Assembly: GCF_009742705.1 (NCBI RefSeq)
Contig: NZ_WPCU01000001.1
Location: forward strand, 44,530-108,529
Direction of reading: 5' to 3'
Source: Auraticoccus cholistanensis
GTDB taxonomy: Bacteria; Actinomycetota; Actinomycetes; Propionibacteriales; Propionibacteriaceae
Length of the DNA: 64,000 nucleotides
Position 1 is the first letter of the stretch. The number at the start of each line of letters is the position of its first letter. A program made the position numbers and the translations under genes. Shown here piece by piece: positions 1-7,776 of this stretch. Under the pieces are notes generated by a model, which saw nothing but the letters and a program-made list of their open reading frames with translations, searched no databases and was not told the origin of the DNA.

Positions 1-422
1 TGCAGGTCCAGCTGGTCGATGCCCAGCGAGCGGTAGTAGCGGTGGAACTCCTCGTAGGGCAGCGTCGCGTCGGGGGAGGTGGCGCCGTAGGGGACCGGTG
101 CGTAGTGGCACTTGCCGACGTGGGTGGTGCGGTAGCCGAGCTGCTGCAGCGAGCTGTACAGGTTCGGCCGCTCCGGGGAGAGCCGCCGGTCGCGGAAGTT
201 GCTGTGCGCCCCGTGGGTGCGGGGGTAGCAGCCGGTGATGAGCGACGAGCGGCTGGGCAGGCACCAGGGGCTGGCGGTGTGCGCCCGGTCGTGCACCAGC
301 GCGGTCGCGGCCAGCCGGTCCAGGTTCGGGGTGGCCACCGCCCGGCCGCCGTAGCAGCCGAGGGTGTCGCGGCGCAGCTGGTCGGTGGTGATCAGCAGGA
401 CCGCGGGACGGTCCGCGCTCAC
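1..422 (-). CDS. Type I sulfatase, N-terminal part (runs off the left edge)
   Basis: Predicted formylglycine-dependent sulfate ester hydrolase. The visible 140 or so residues begin with the metal-binding segment ITTDQLRRDTLGCYG and contain the signature C-L-P-S-R with Cys54, the residue converted to formylglycine in this family, followed by SSLITG and the HVGK segment. No signal peptide is seen, so the enzyme is probably cytoplasmic. The GTG start lies 13 bases after the GH2 stop, so the two are probably cotranscribed and act on an imported sulfated glycan fragment (inference). The C-terminus lies outside the window. A second sulfatase lies at the opposite edge. Confidence 0.9.
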   Translation of the reverse strand, partial: MSADRPAVLLITTDQLRRDTLGCYGGRAVATPNLDRLAATALVHDRAHTASPWCLPSRSSLITGCYPRTHGAHSNFRDRRLSPERPNLYSSLQQLGYRTTHVGKCHYAPVPYGATSPDATLPYEEFHRYYRSLGIDQLDL

Positions 423-435
423 GAGGCGTAGCCGC

Positions 436-2307
436 TCACGCGGTGCCGTGCTCGGTCGAGGTGGCGGCGGAGGCCTGCGCTGCGCGCCGGCGGTAGACGT
501 CGATGACCTCGGCCGGGATGGCCCGCGACGGCCGGGTGAAGGCCTCGTGCAACCGGGCCGGGTCGACCTTCGGGCTGCGGTCGTCGCGGAGCAGGCCGTT
601 GGTCTCCTGCGCGGTGTCGGTCAGCTGTGTCCAGCAGAAGCCGGCCACGTCGGGGCTGTCGGTCACCGCGGCGACGAGCTCGGTGATGCTCGCCAGCAGC
701 TCCTCTTCCGAGCCGATGGTCGCGTAGCCGAACCAGCGCTGGCCGGCCGCCGGCGCCCACGACAGCCCACCCATCTCGGTGATCATCACCGGACGCAGCG
801 GGCCCTCCGCGTCGCCGTGGAGCAGCGCGCGGTGCCGGCCGGGGCCGCGGTCGGTGAGGGTGCGCCGGACCGCCTCGGTGGTGCCGTAGCGGCTGCGGAT
901 GCTCTCGGGCTCGGGGCTGTAGTCGTGGACCGACCAGATGTCGGACTCGGTGTGCTCCCAGCCGTCGTTGGAGATGACCGGACGGGTCGGGTCGACCGCC
1001 TTGGTGAGGTGGTAGAGCGCACTGGCGAAGTGCGCCTGGTCCGGGCGGACGGCGATGTGCGGCACGCCCCAGGACTCGTTCAGGGGCACCCAGGTGACGA
1101 TGCAGGGGTGCGAGCGGTCCCGCCGCACGACGTCCAGCCACTCCCGGGTCAGCTGCTCCGCGGCGTCGGGCCGGAACACGAAGGCGTTAGCCATCTCGCC
1201 CCACACCGCCAGCCCCAGCCGGTCGCACCAGTACAGGAACCGCGGGTCCTCCACCTTCTGGTGGATCCGGGCGCCGTTGAAGCCGAGCTGCTTGATCAGC
1301 TCGACCTCCCGGCGTCGGGCCTCCGGCGTCGGCGCCGTCAGGTGCGACTCCGGCCAGTAGCCCTGCTCGAGCACCATCCGCAGGAAGTACGGCCGGCCGT
1401 TCAGCACGAAGCGGCCGTCGCGGACCTCGGTGCTGCGCAGCCCGAGGTAGCTGTCCACCCGGTCCGGGGCCGCGCCGGGGACCAGCAGCTCCACCTCGGC
1501 GTCCACGAGCCGCGGCTGCTCCGGCGACCAGAGCAGCCGCTGCCGCCCCATCGCGTTGGCCAGCGCCGGCAGGTGCAGGGTCAGGTCGGCCCGCCGGCCG
1601 GTGACCGCGACGGTCTGCTCGGCCAGCTGCTCGTCCTCGAACCGCAGCGCCACCCGCACCGTGGACCCCGCCGGCAGTGCCCGGGAGAAGGCGAGCCCGG
1701 CGTGCACGGACTCGTGCGCCAGGTCGGGGCTCCAGTGCAGCTCGGTGACGTGGTGGCGGGGGACGACCTCAAGCCAGACCGTCTGCCAGATGCCGGACGT
1801 GCGGTCGTAGAAGATGCCCTGGGTCGTGGTGCGCCAGTCCTGCTTGCCCCGCGGCTGCGCGGCGTCGGTGGGGTCGTCGGCGGCACGCACCACCAGCCAG
1901 TGCTCCTGGCCGGGGCGGAGCACGCCCGTCAGGTCGGCGGTGACCGGGGTCATCCCACCCCGGTGCTCGGCGACCAGCTCCCCGTCCAGCCAGACCTGGC
2001 AGGTGTGGTCCACGGCGCCCAGGTGCAGCAGCACCGCGCTGCCGGGTTCGACCTCGTCCAGCCGCAGGCTGCGCCGGTACCAGAGCACCGGGTGGAACCC
2101 GGTGTCGCCGATCCCCGAGGCCTGCGACTCGGGGCAGAACGGCACCTCGATCCGCTGCGGCAGCGGGGTCGTGCCGCGGTGCCAGCCGGCGTCCAGCCCG
2201 GTGTCTTCGTCGTCGTGGGCGAACTCCCAGCGGCCGTCGAGGCAGCGGTAGGAGTCGCGGCGGAGCTGGGGGCGGGGGTGGAGGTCGGGACTGACCAGGT
2301 CGGACAC
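436..2307 (-). CDS. Glycoside hydrolase family 2 (beta-glucuronidase/beta-galactosidase-like)
   Basis: A 623-residue retaining exo-glycosidase with the GH2 order: sugar-binding jelly roll (about 10-180), immunoglobulin-like domain (about 185-285) and TIM barrel (about 290-610). The acid/base is the Glu of NESWG near residue 410 and the nucleophile is the Glu of ITEMGG near residue 511. The GTG start at 2307 was chosen over an upstream ATG because GAGGAG stands nine bases before it and the family's opening (YRCLDGRWEF) follows. There is no signal peptide, so it probably acts on imported oligosaccharide. It lies between a LacI regulator and a sulfatase. The substrate (glucuronide or galactoside) cannot be decided. 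Confidence 0.88.
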   Translation of the reverse strand: MSDLVSPDLHPRPQLRRDSYRCLDGRWEFAHDDEDTGLDAGWHRGTTPLPQRIEVPFCPESQASGIGDTGFHPVLWYRRSLRLDEVEPGSAVLLHLGAVDHTCQVWLDGELVAEHRGGMTPVTADLTGVLRPGQEHWLVVRAADDPTDAAQPRGKQDWRTTTQGIFYDRTSGIWQTVWLEVVPRHHVTELHWSPDLAHESVHAGLAFSRALPAGSTVRVALRFEDEQLAEQTVAVTGRRADLTLHLPALANAMGRQRLLWSPEQPRLVDAEVELLVPGAAPDRVDSYLGLRSTEVRDGRFVLNGRPYFLRMVLEQGYWPESHLTAPTPEARRREVELIKQLGFNGARIHQKVEDPRFLYWCDRLGLAVWGEMANAFVFRPDAAEQLTREWLDVVRRDRSHPCIVTWVPLNESWGVPHIAVRPDQAHFASALYHLTKAVDPTRPVISNDGWEHTESDIWSVHDYSPEPESIRSRYGTTEAVRRTLTDRGPGRHRALLHGDAEGPLRPVMITEMGGLSWAPAAGQRWFGYATIGSEEELLASITELVAAVTDSPDVAGFCWTQLTDTAQETNGLLRDDRSPKVDPARLHEAFTRPSRAIPAEVIDVYRRRAAQASAATSTEHGTA

Positions 2308-2419
2308 GGGCGTGGGCTCCTCGGGTCGGCTTCGGTGCGGACGGGCGTCTGCCGTGCCACGTAGCAACGATCATCCCAGCACAACGGGCACGGCTGCGCA
2401 GCCGGTCCGCCGGCCGGGT

Positions 2420-3499
2420 TCAGCGGGGACGGACGGCCGGCGGGGGCAGACGCTCCCAGTCCGGGCCCTCGACGGTCTCGCCCGGACGGTACGGCCGGCC
2501 GGTGGTGGACGTCCGCGCGCGCAGGTGGTGCGCGACGTACTCGTGCCGCGGTGGCTCGTCGTGCTCGATCTGGCCGACCAGCGCCGCGACCGAGCGCTGG
2601 GCGAGCTGCTCGGTGTCGGCCCGCACGCTGCTGATCGCCGGCCGGGCCCAGCGGGCCTCGGGGGTGTCGTCCCAGCCGATCACCGCGAGGTCGGCGGGGA
2701 TCCGCAGGCCGGCCTCCTGGGCGGCCCAGCACAGGCCGATGGCGACGAGGTCGTTGAAGCAGAAGACGGCGTCGGGCAGGTCGCCGGCGGCCAGCAGCGC
2801 GGCCATGGCGGCCTGACCGCCCTCGCGGTCCAGCCGGTCCACCTCGACGACCAGCCGCTCGTCGACTGCCAGCCCGGCCTCGGTCAGCGCCTGCCGGTAG
2901 CCGTCCAGGCGCTGGCTGGCGGCGCCACCGGTGCGGCCCCGGACCGGTCCGACCGCCGCGATCCGCCGCCGTCCGGTCTCCACCAGATGACGGGTGGCCG
3001 AGGCCGCCGCGGTGACGTTGTCGACCCCGACGTAGGCCAGCGGCGACTTCTGCACCCCCCACTCGCCGAGCAGCACCAGCGGCTTGCCGCCGGCGGAGTC
3101 GGTCAGCTGCTCGGGGCACAGCGCCAGCGGCGACATGATGAGCCCGTCCATCACCCGCGGCCGCAGCCCGCTGACGACGTGCTGCTCGGCCTCGGCCCGG
3201 CCGGAGGTGACGTCCAGCAGCAGGGTGTAGCCGCGCTCGGCCGCCTCCCGGGTCATCAGCGTGGCCAGCTCGGCGAAGTAGGGCAGCGACAGGTCCGGCA
3301 CCGCGAACCCCAGGATCCCCACCCGGCCCGTCCGCAGCGTCTGCGCCGACGGGTTCGGCACGTACCTCAGCTTGGCGATGGCCTCGCGCACCCGGCGGGC
3401 GGTCTCGGGGCGGATGTGCGGGTGGCCGTTGATCACGTTGGAGACGGTGCGTGGCGAGACGCCGGCCTCCTTGGCGACGTCGGCCTGTCGAACTGGCAT
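2420..3499 (-). CDS. LacI-family transcriptional regulator
   Basis: A 359-residue sugar-responsive DNA-binding protein. Residues 4-25 form the LacI helix-turn-helix (ADVAKEAGVSPRTVSNVING), followed by a hinge (PNPSAQTLRTGR) and a periplasmic-binding-like effector domain (about 60-345). It is preceded by GAGGAG-like bases and ATG. It sits between the dehydrogenase/ABC operon and the GH2-sulfatase pair, all on the same strand, and so probably controls this cluster. The effector sugar is unknown. Confidence 0.93.
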   Translation of the reverse strand: MPVRQADVAKEAGVSPRTVSNVINGHPHIRPETARRVREAIAKLRYVPNPSAQTLRTGRVGILGFAVPDLSLPYFAELATLMTREAAERGYTLLLDVTSGRAEAEQHVVSGLRPRVMDGLIMSPLALCPEQLTDSAGGKPLVLLGEWGVQKSPLAYVGVDNVTAAASATRHLVETGRRRIAAVGPVRGRTGGAASQRLDGYRQALTEAGLAVDERLVVEVDRLDREGGQAAMAALLAAGDLPDAVFCFNDLVAIGLCWAAQEAGLRIPADLAVIGWDDTPEARWARPAISSVRADTEQLAQRSVAALVGQIEHDEPPRHEYVAHHLRARTSTTGRPYRPGETVEGPDWERLPPPAVRPR

Positions 3500-3517
3500 G
3501 AGGCTCCTCCGGGCTCA

Positions 3518-3533
3518 CCGCACTGCGGTGCGG
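3518..3533. promoter_or_regulatory. Inverted repeat before the LacI gene
   Basis: A perfect 6-bp inverted repeat, CCGCAC-TGCG-GTGCGG, lies in the 58-base gap between the dehydrogenase stop and the LacI start. It could be an operator for autoregulation or a weak terminator stem; there is no T tract. Confidence 0.35.
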
Positions 3534-3557
3534 GCATGCTACCGAGCGCTCCCGGCC

Positions 3558-4514
3558 TCAGTACCCCCGATCGAGGTCGACCACGTTGCGCAGCGGCAGC
3601 CCGGCCGCCCACCGGCGGGCGTTGTCGAGCAGGATCTGCCGGCCGCGCTCGGCGGTCTGCGGGGTGGTCGCCGCGTTGTGCGGGGTGACGACCACGTTCG
3701 GCAGGTCCCACAGCGGGCTGTCGGCCGGCAGCGGCTCCACCGGGTGGGCGTCCAGCCCGGCCCCGGCGATGGTGCCCGCCCGCAGCGCCGCCACCAGGGC
3801 GTCCTCGTCCACCACGCCGCCGCGGGAGACGACCACCACGAAGGCGGTGGGACGCATCCACGACAGCTCCTCGGCGCCGATCAGCCCACGGGTGCGGGCG
3901 GTCAGCGGGCAGGTCACCACCACGTGGTCGGACCCGGCGAGCAGCTGGCGCAGCCCGTCCTGGCCGTGCAGCAGGGTGACGCCGGGGACCTCGGTGTCGC
4001 GGGGTCGTCCGGTGAGCGCCAGCACCGACATGTGGCAGGCCAGTGCCTTGCCCGCCAGGTCGGTGCCGCTGTGGCCCAGACCCACCAGCCCCAGCGTGCT
4101 GCCGGCCAGCTCGCCGTGGACGAAGCGGTCCCACCGGTGCTCCCGCTGGGCCTGCGCCCACCGCGGGGCCGACCGGCTCAGCTGCAGCATCAGCATCAGC
4201 GCGTGCTCGGCCAGCGGGACGGCACCGTTGCCCACGGCGCTGGTCAGCCGGGCCCCCGCCGGCACCGCGTCCGCGGCCACCCAGGCGTCCACCCCGGCCG
4301 CGCCGCTGTGGACCCACTCCAGCGCCGGGAAGAGCGACAGGTCGTCGGTGCTGGACGCGCCCAGCACCGCCCCGACCTCCGCCGGGTCGACGCCCGCCCG
4401 CTCGCAGGCGGCGCGGGTGAGCGCCTCCACCTCGACCACGCGGTGCCCGTCGAGGACCGCCCGCAGCCGGTCGACGTCCGGGTCGGCCGGGGCCTTGGTC
4501 AGGACGGTCGGCAT
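3558..4514 (-). CDS. D-isomer-specific 2-hydroxyacid dehydrogenase
   Basis: A 318-residue NAD(P)-dependent oxidoreductase of the phosphoglycerate/glyoxylate/hydroxypyruvate reductase superfamily. The Rossmann motif GLVGLGHSG is present, with catalytic Arg in VSRGGVV, Glu in HPVEPLP and His in TPHNAATTP. Its ATG shares one base with the TGA of the upstream permease, so it is the last gene of the ABC operon and is translationally coupled. It may reduce a 2-oxo acid produced in the pathway; hydroxypyruvate is attractive because hydroxypyruvate-isomerase and GarR-like genes lie nearby, but this is inference. Confidence 0.88.
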   Translation of the reverse strand: MPTVLTKAPADPDVDRLRAVLDGHRVVEVEALTRAACERAGVDPAEVGAVLGASSTDDLSLFPALEWVHSGAAGVDAWVAADAVPAGARLTSAVGNGAVPLAEHALMLMLQLSRSAPRWAQAQREHRWDRFVHGELAGSTLGLVGLGHSGTDLAGKALACHMSVLALTGRPRDTEVPGVTLLHGQDGLRQLLAGSDHVVVTCPLTARTRGLIGAEELSWMRPTAFVVVVSRGGVVDEDALVAALRAGTIAGAGLDAHPVEPLPADSPLWDLPNVVVTPHNAATTPQTAERGRQILLDNARRWAAGLPLRNVVDLDRGY

Positions 4515-5428
4515 CACTTCAGCCCGGTCGTGGAGATGCCCTGGATCAGGTACTTCTGCGCGAAGACGAAGAAGGCCAGGATCGGCAGCAGCGTCAGCAC
4601 CGACATCGCCAGCAGCATCCCGATGCCGCTCTGGCTCTGGCTGTCCACCAGCGAGTTCAGCGCCACCGGGACGGTGAACACCGAGGACTCGGTGAGGTAG
4701 ATCAGCTGGCCGAAGAAGTCGTTCCAGGTCCAGATGAAGGTGAAGATCGCCGTGGTCACCAGGGCCGGTCGCATCAGCGGCAGCACCACGTACCAGAACG
4801 TCTTGAACGGGCCGGCGCCGTCGAGCCAGGCCGCCTGGTCCAGGTCGCGGGGGATGCTGCGGATGAACTGCACCATCAGGAAGATGAAGAAGGCGTCGGT
4901 GGCCAGGAACTTCGGCAGGATCAGCGGCACGAACGTGTTCACCAGATCCAGCTGGGAGAACACGATGTACTGCGGGATCACCACGACGTGCATCGGCAGC
5001 ATCACCGAGACCAGCACGATCGCGAAGTAGAGCTTGCGGGCCCGGAACTCCAGCCGCGCCAGCGCGTAGGCGGTCAGCGAGCAGGAGAACAGGTTGCCGA
5101 CGATCGAGCTGACCGCCACCACCAGCGAGTTGCCGAAGAACACCCAGAACGGCTGGTTGGCGCTGGTCCAGCCCTGCCGGAAGTTGTCCAGGGTGAGCTC
5201 GCTCGGGATCAGGCTCGGGTCGCTCAGCACCAGGTTGGACGGCTTGAACGCGCTGACCGTCATCCACAGCAGCGGGTAGAGCATGAAGAGGCCGAAGACG
5301 ATCAGCCCCAGGTGACGCAGCCAGGCGGTGCGCACCCGGCGGCGTCGGCCGACGGTCGCGGGAGGAGGCGGCGCGGTGGCCGGGCGCTGCACCGGCTCGA
5401 GGGTGCGGTCGAGGATCTGTTCGCTCAT
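4514..5428 (-). CDS. Carbohydrate ABC transporter permease (MalG type)
   Basis: A 304-residue inner-membrane subunit of a CUT1 sugar importer. There are about six transmembrane helices, the first at about residues 38-60. The cytoplasmic EAA loop, DQAAWLDGAGPFKTFWYVVLP (about 190-210), contacts the ATPase, and the C-terminus GISTTGLK is typical of MalG-like proteins. It follows the MalF-type permease by one base and overlaps the dehydrogenase gene. No ATPase gene is encoded here, so the importer probably uses a shared MsiK-type ATPase encoded elsewhere, as is common in actinomycetes. Confidence 0.93.
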   Translation of the reverse strand: MSEQILDRTLEPVQRPATAPPPPATVGRRRRVRTAWLRHLGLIVFGLFMLYPLLWMTVSAFKPSNLVLSDPSLIPSELTLDNFRQGWTSANQPFWVFFGNSLVVAVSSIVGNLFSCSLTAYALARLEFRARKLYFAIVLVSVMLPMHVVVIPQYIVFSQLDLVNTFVPLILPKFLATDAFFIFLMVQFIRSIPRDLDQAAWLDGAGPFKTFWYVVLPLMRPALVTTAIFTFIWTWNDFFGQLIYLTESSVFTVPVALNSLVDSQSQSGIGMLLAMSVLTLLPILAFFVFAQKYLIQGISTTGLK

Positions 5429-5429
5429 C

Positions 5430-6359
5430 TCAGTCTCCGTAGTGGACCCAGTACCTGGACAGGGCGAAGTGCACGGCCGTGATGAGGGCGATGAAGACCA
5501 GCAGCACCCAGGCCAGCGCGGAGGCGTAGCCCATGTCGAAGCTGACGAAGCCCTGCTGGTAGACGTACAGGGTGTAGAACAGCGTCGAGTCCACCGGTCC
5601 GCCCGTGCCCCCGCTGACGACGTGGGACTGGGTGAAGGACTGGAAGGCCCCGATCGTCTGCAGGATCAGGTTGAAGAAGATGATCGGCGTCAGCATCGGG
5701 ACCGTGATGTGCGCGAACTGGCGCAGCACCGAGGCCCCGTCGACCCGGGCCGACTCGTAGAGCTCGTGCGGGATCTGGCGCAGCCCCGCCAGGAAGATGA
5801 CCATCGGCGAGCCGAAGGTCCAGACGTTGAGCACCACCAGGGTCCCCAGCGCCGTCTGCGGGTTCTGCAGCCAGCTGCTGCCCTCGATGCCGACCAGCGC
5901 GAGGGCCTGGTTGACCAGGCCGTCGTGGCCGAAGATCTGGCGCCACAGCACCGCCACGGCCACGCTGGTGCCCAGCAGCGACGGCAGGTAGTAGGCGCTG
6001 CGGTAGATCGCCAGCCCGCGCATGCCCTTGTCGAGCAGCAGCGCCAGCAGCAGCGCGAACCCGAGCTGCAGCGGCACCGAGACCAGCACGTAGGTGAGGG
6101 TCACCCGCACCGAGGCCCAGAACCGGTCGTCGTCGACGAGCCGGACGAAGTTGTCCGCGCCGATGAACTCCGGGCTGGAGAGGATGTTGTAGTCGGTGAA
6201 GGCCAGGTACAGCGAGGCCAGCATCGGCAGGGCCGTGACGGCGAGCAGGCCGACCAGCCACGGGGTCATGAAGACGTGCGCGGCCAGCTCCTGACGCCGG
6301 CGGCCGCGCGCCCGCGGCGGCGCCTCGGGGGCGTCCGCCGCGGCGGTGGTGACCGTCAT
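5430..6359 (-). CDS. Carbohydrate ABC transporter permease (MalF type)
   Basis: A 309-residue partner permease with six predicted membrane helices (first at about 28-50) and an EAA loop (YESARVDGASVLRQFAHITVP, about 200-220). The N-terminus is basic (ARGRRRQ). It lies 13 bases after the binding-protein gene and one base before the MalG-type gene, forming one transcription unit. Confidence 0.93.
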   Translation of the reverse strand: MTVTTAAADAPEAPPRARGRRRQELAAHVFMTPWLVGLLAVTALPMLASLYLAFTDYNILSSPEFIGADNFVRLVDDDRFWASVRVTLTYVLVSVPLQLGFALLLALLLDKGMRGLAIYRSAYYLPSLLGTSVAVAVLWRQIFGHDGLVNQALALVGIEGSSWLQNPQTALGTLVVLNVWTFGSPMVIFLAGLRQIPHELYESARVDGASVLRQFAHITVPMLTPIIFFNLILQTIGAFQSFTQSHVVSGGTGGPVDSTLFYTLYVYQQGFVSFDMGYASALAWVLLVFIALITAVHFALSRYWVHYGD

Positions 6360-6372
6360 CGTCGCGCCCCGC

Positions 6373-7680
6373 TCACGCCGCGCGCTCGATGGCGGTGGTG
6401 ACCTCGTCGATCATCGAGCTGGCCGCCTCGGAGATGCTGCTGCTGCCCAGCGTGACCTCCTCCAGCACCCGACCCATGACGGTGCGCCAGGTGCTGGAGC
6501 CGGGAGGCGCCTCGTAGCGCGGCTTGCGTTCCACGGCCCGGTCCTCGGCGACGATGCGCAGCATCTCCTGCTCGTCGGCGGTGGCGCTGGGGGCGATCTC
6601 CTCGGCCACCCGCGGGTTGACCGGGGCGCCCATGGTGAGCCCGACCGTCTTGAGCATCTCCACGGTGGAGGTGCAGTAGGTGAGCACCTGCCCGGCCTTG
6701 GCCACCATGTCGTCCTCGGCGCCGGAGTACACCGCCATCCGCGGGTAGTACAGGTACTGGAAGCCCTCCGGGGCGTCCTCGGCCACCGGGGGGTGGCGCA
6801 GCGCGAAGTCGTAGTCGGGGAACTGCTGGGCGTCGTCGATGATGTGGTTCGAGTTGCCGAAGTTCATCAGGATCTTGTCCCCGACGGTCGGCCAGTCGGG
6901 AGCCACCCCGTCCTGCTCGCTGATCGAGGTGGTGGCACCGGCCTTGCGCAGGTCCTCCCACCACTCGATCCAGCTGGCCAGGCCGTCCTGGGTGAAGCCG
7001 ACGCGGCCGTCCTCGGTCCACAGCTGCTCGCCGCGCTGGCGCAGCCAGTTCTCGAACGACAGGTCGTGCTCGGCGCCGTAGGAGAGCGCCTTGCGGCCCT
7101 GCGAGCTGTTGGCGGAGTAGTCCTTGGCCAGCTCGGCCAGCGAGTCCCAGGTCCAGCCGGCGCCGTCCTCGGGCAGCTCCACGCCGTCCTCCTCGGCGAA
7201 GGTCGTGTTGTAGCGCAGCACCGGGACGAAGATGCCGAACGGCATCGTGTTCAGCTTGCCGTCGAGCTTGAACCCGTCGAGGTCGGTGGGGGAGTAGTCG
7301 GACAGGTCGAGGGTCTCGATGCCCTCCAGGTCGCGGTAGAGGTCGTTGGCGTAGTAGGTCATCACCTGCGGCGACGGCACCCAGAACACGTGGGGCACGT
7401 TGCGCGCCGCCATCTGGGTGGTCATCCGCTCCTGGAAGGCGGTGTAGTCGGCGAACTCCATGGCGATCTGGAGGTCGGGCACCGCGGCCTGCATCTCCTC
7501 GAAGGCCTTGGAGTAGTTCTGCTGGCGGACGTTGTTGCCCCACATGGCGTAGCGCAGGGCGCCGGCGGAGTCCCCGCCGCCACCCACCCCGCCGCAGGCC
7601 GAGAGGGCGCTGGACCCGGCCAGACCACCGCCCACCAGTGCCGACAGCTGGAACAGCTTCCTACGGCTGACTGCGTTCAT
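6373..7680 (-). CDS. Sugar ABC transporter substrate-binding lipoprotein
   Basis: A 435-residue extracellular solute-binding protein (SBP family 1). It starts at the ATG at 7680, preceded by GGGAG. The N-terminus has a twin-arginine signal (SRRKLFQ) and a lipobox LSAC with Cys near residue 28, so it is Tat-exported and lipid-anchored. A Gly-rich linker follows. The gene opens the importer operon, which then continues with two permeases and the dehydrogenase. The ligand is unknown; GH2, GHL6 and sulfatase neighbours suggest an oligosaccharide, possibly sulfated. Confidence 0.93.
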   Translation of the reverse strand: MNAVSRRKLFQLSALVGGGLAGSSALSACGGVGGGGDSAGALRYAMWGNNVRQQNYSKAFEEMQAAVPDLQIAMEFADYTAFQERMTTQMAARNVPHVFWVPSPQVMTYYANDLYRDLEGIETLDLSDYSPTDLDGFKLDGKLNTMPFGIFVPVLRYNTTFAEEDGVELPEDGAGWTWDSLAELAKDYSANSSQGRKALSYGAEHDLSFENWLRQRGEQLWTEDGRVGFTQDGLASWIEWWEDLRKAGATTSISEQDGVAPDWPTVGDKILMNFGNSNHIIDDAQQFPDYDFALRHPPVAEDAPEGFQYLYYPRMAVYSGAEDDMVAKAGQVLTYCTSTVEMLKTVGLTMGAPVNPRVAEEIAPSATADEQEMLRIVAEDRAVERKPRYEAPPGSSTWRTVMGRVLEEVTLGSSSISEAASSMIDEVTTAIERAA

Positions 7681-7730
7681 CGTCGTACTCCCGTCGTTGC
7701 GAGTTGGGCCTGGGCCCGGGTTCTGGTCCA

Positions 7731-7747
7731 CTCTGCGGAGCGCAGAG
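7731..7747. promoter_or_regulatory. 17-bp palindrome in the importer promoter region
   Basis: CTCTGCG-GAG-CGCAGAG is a perfect 7+3+7 inverted repeat 51 bases upstream of the binding-protein start. A TTGACA hexamer on the minus strand (7759-7754) lies just upstream of it. The arrangement fits a repressor operator in the importer promoter; a terminator for the upstream GHL6 gene is the alternative. Confidence 0.45.
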
Positions 7748-7776
7748 ATTGTCTGTCAATAGTGCATGCCTGACCG

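Noticed and set aside
364..2364. A 666-codon frame on the plus strand opposite the GH2 gene
   Set aside because: It is antisense to a gene with intact GH2 motifs, is dominated by Arg, Gly, Pro and Val, and shows no family features; long antisense frames are expected at this GC content.
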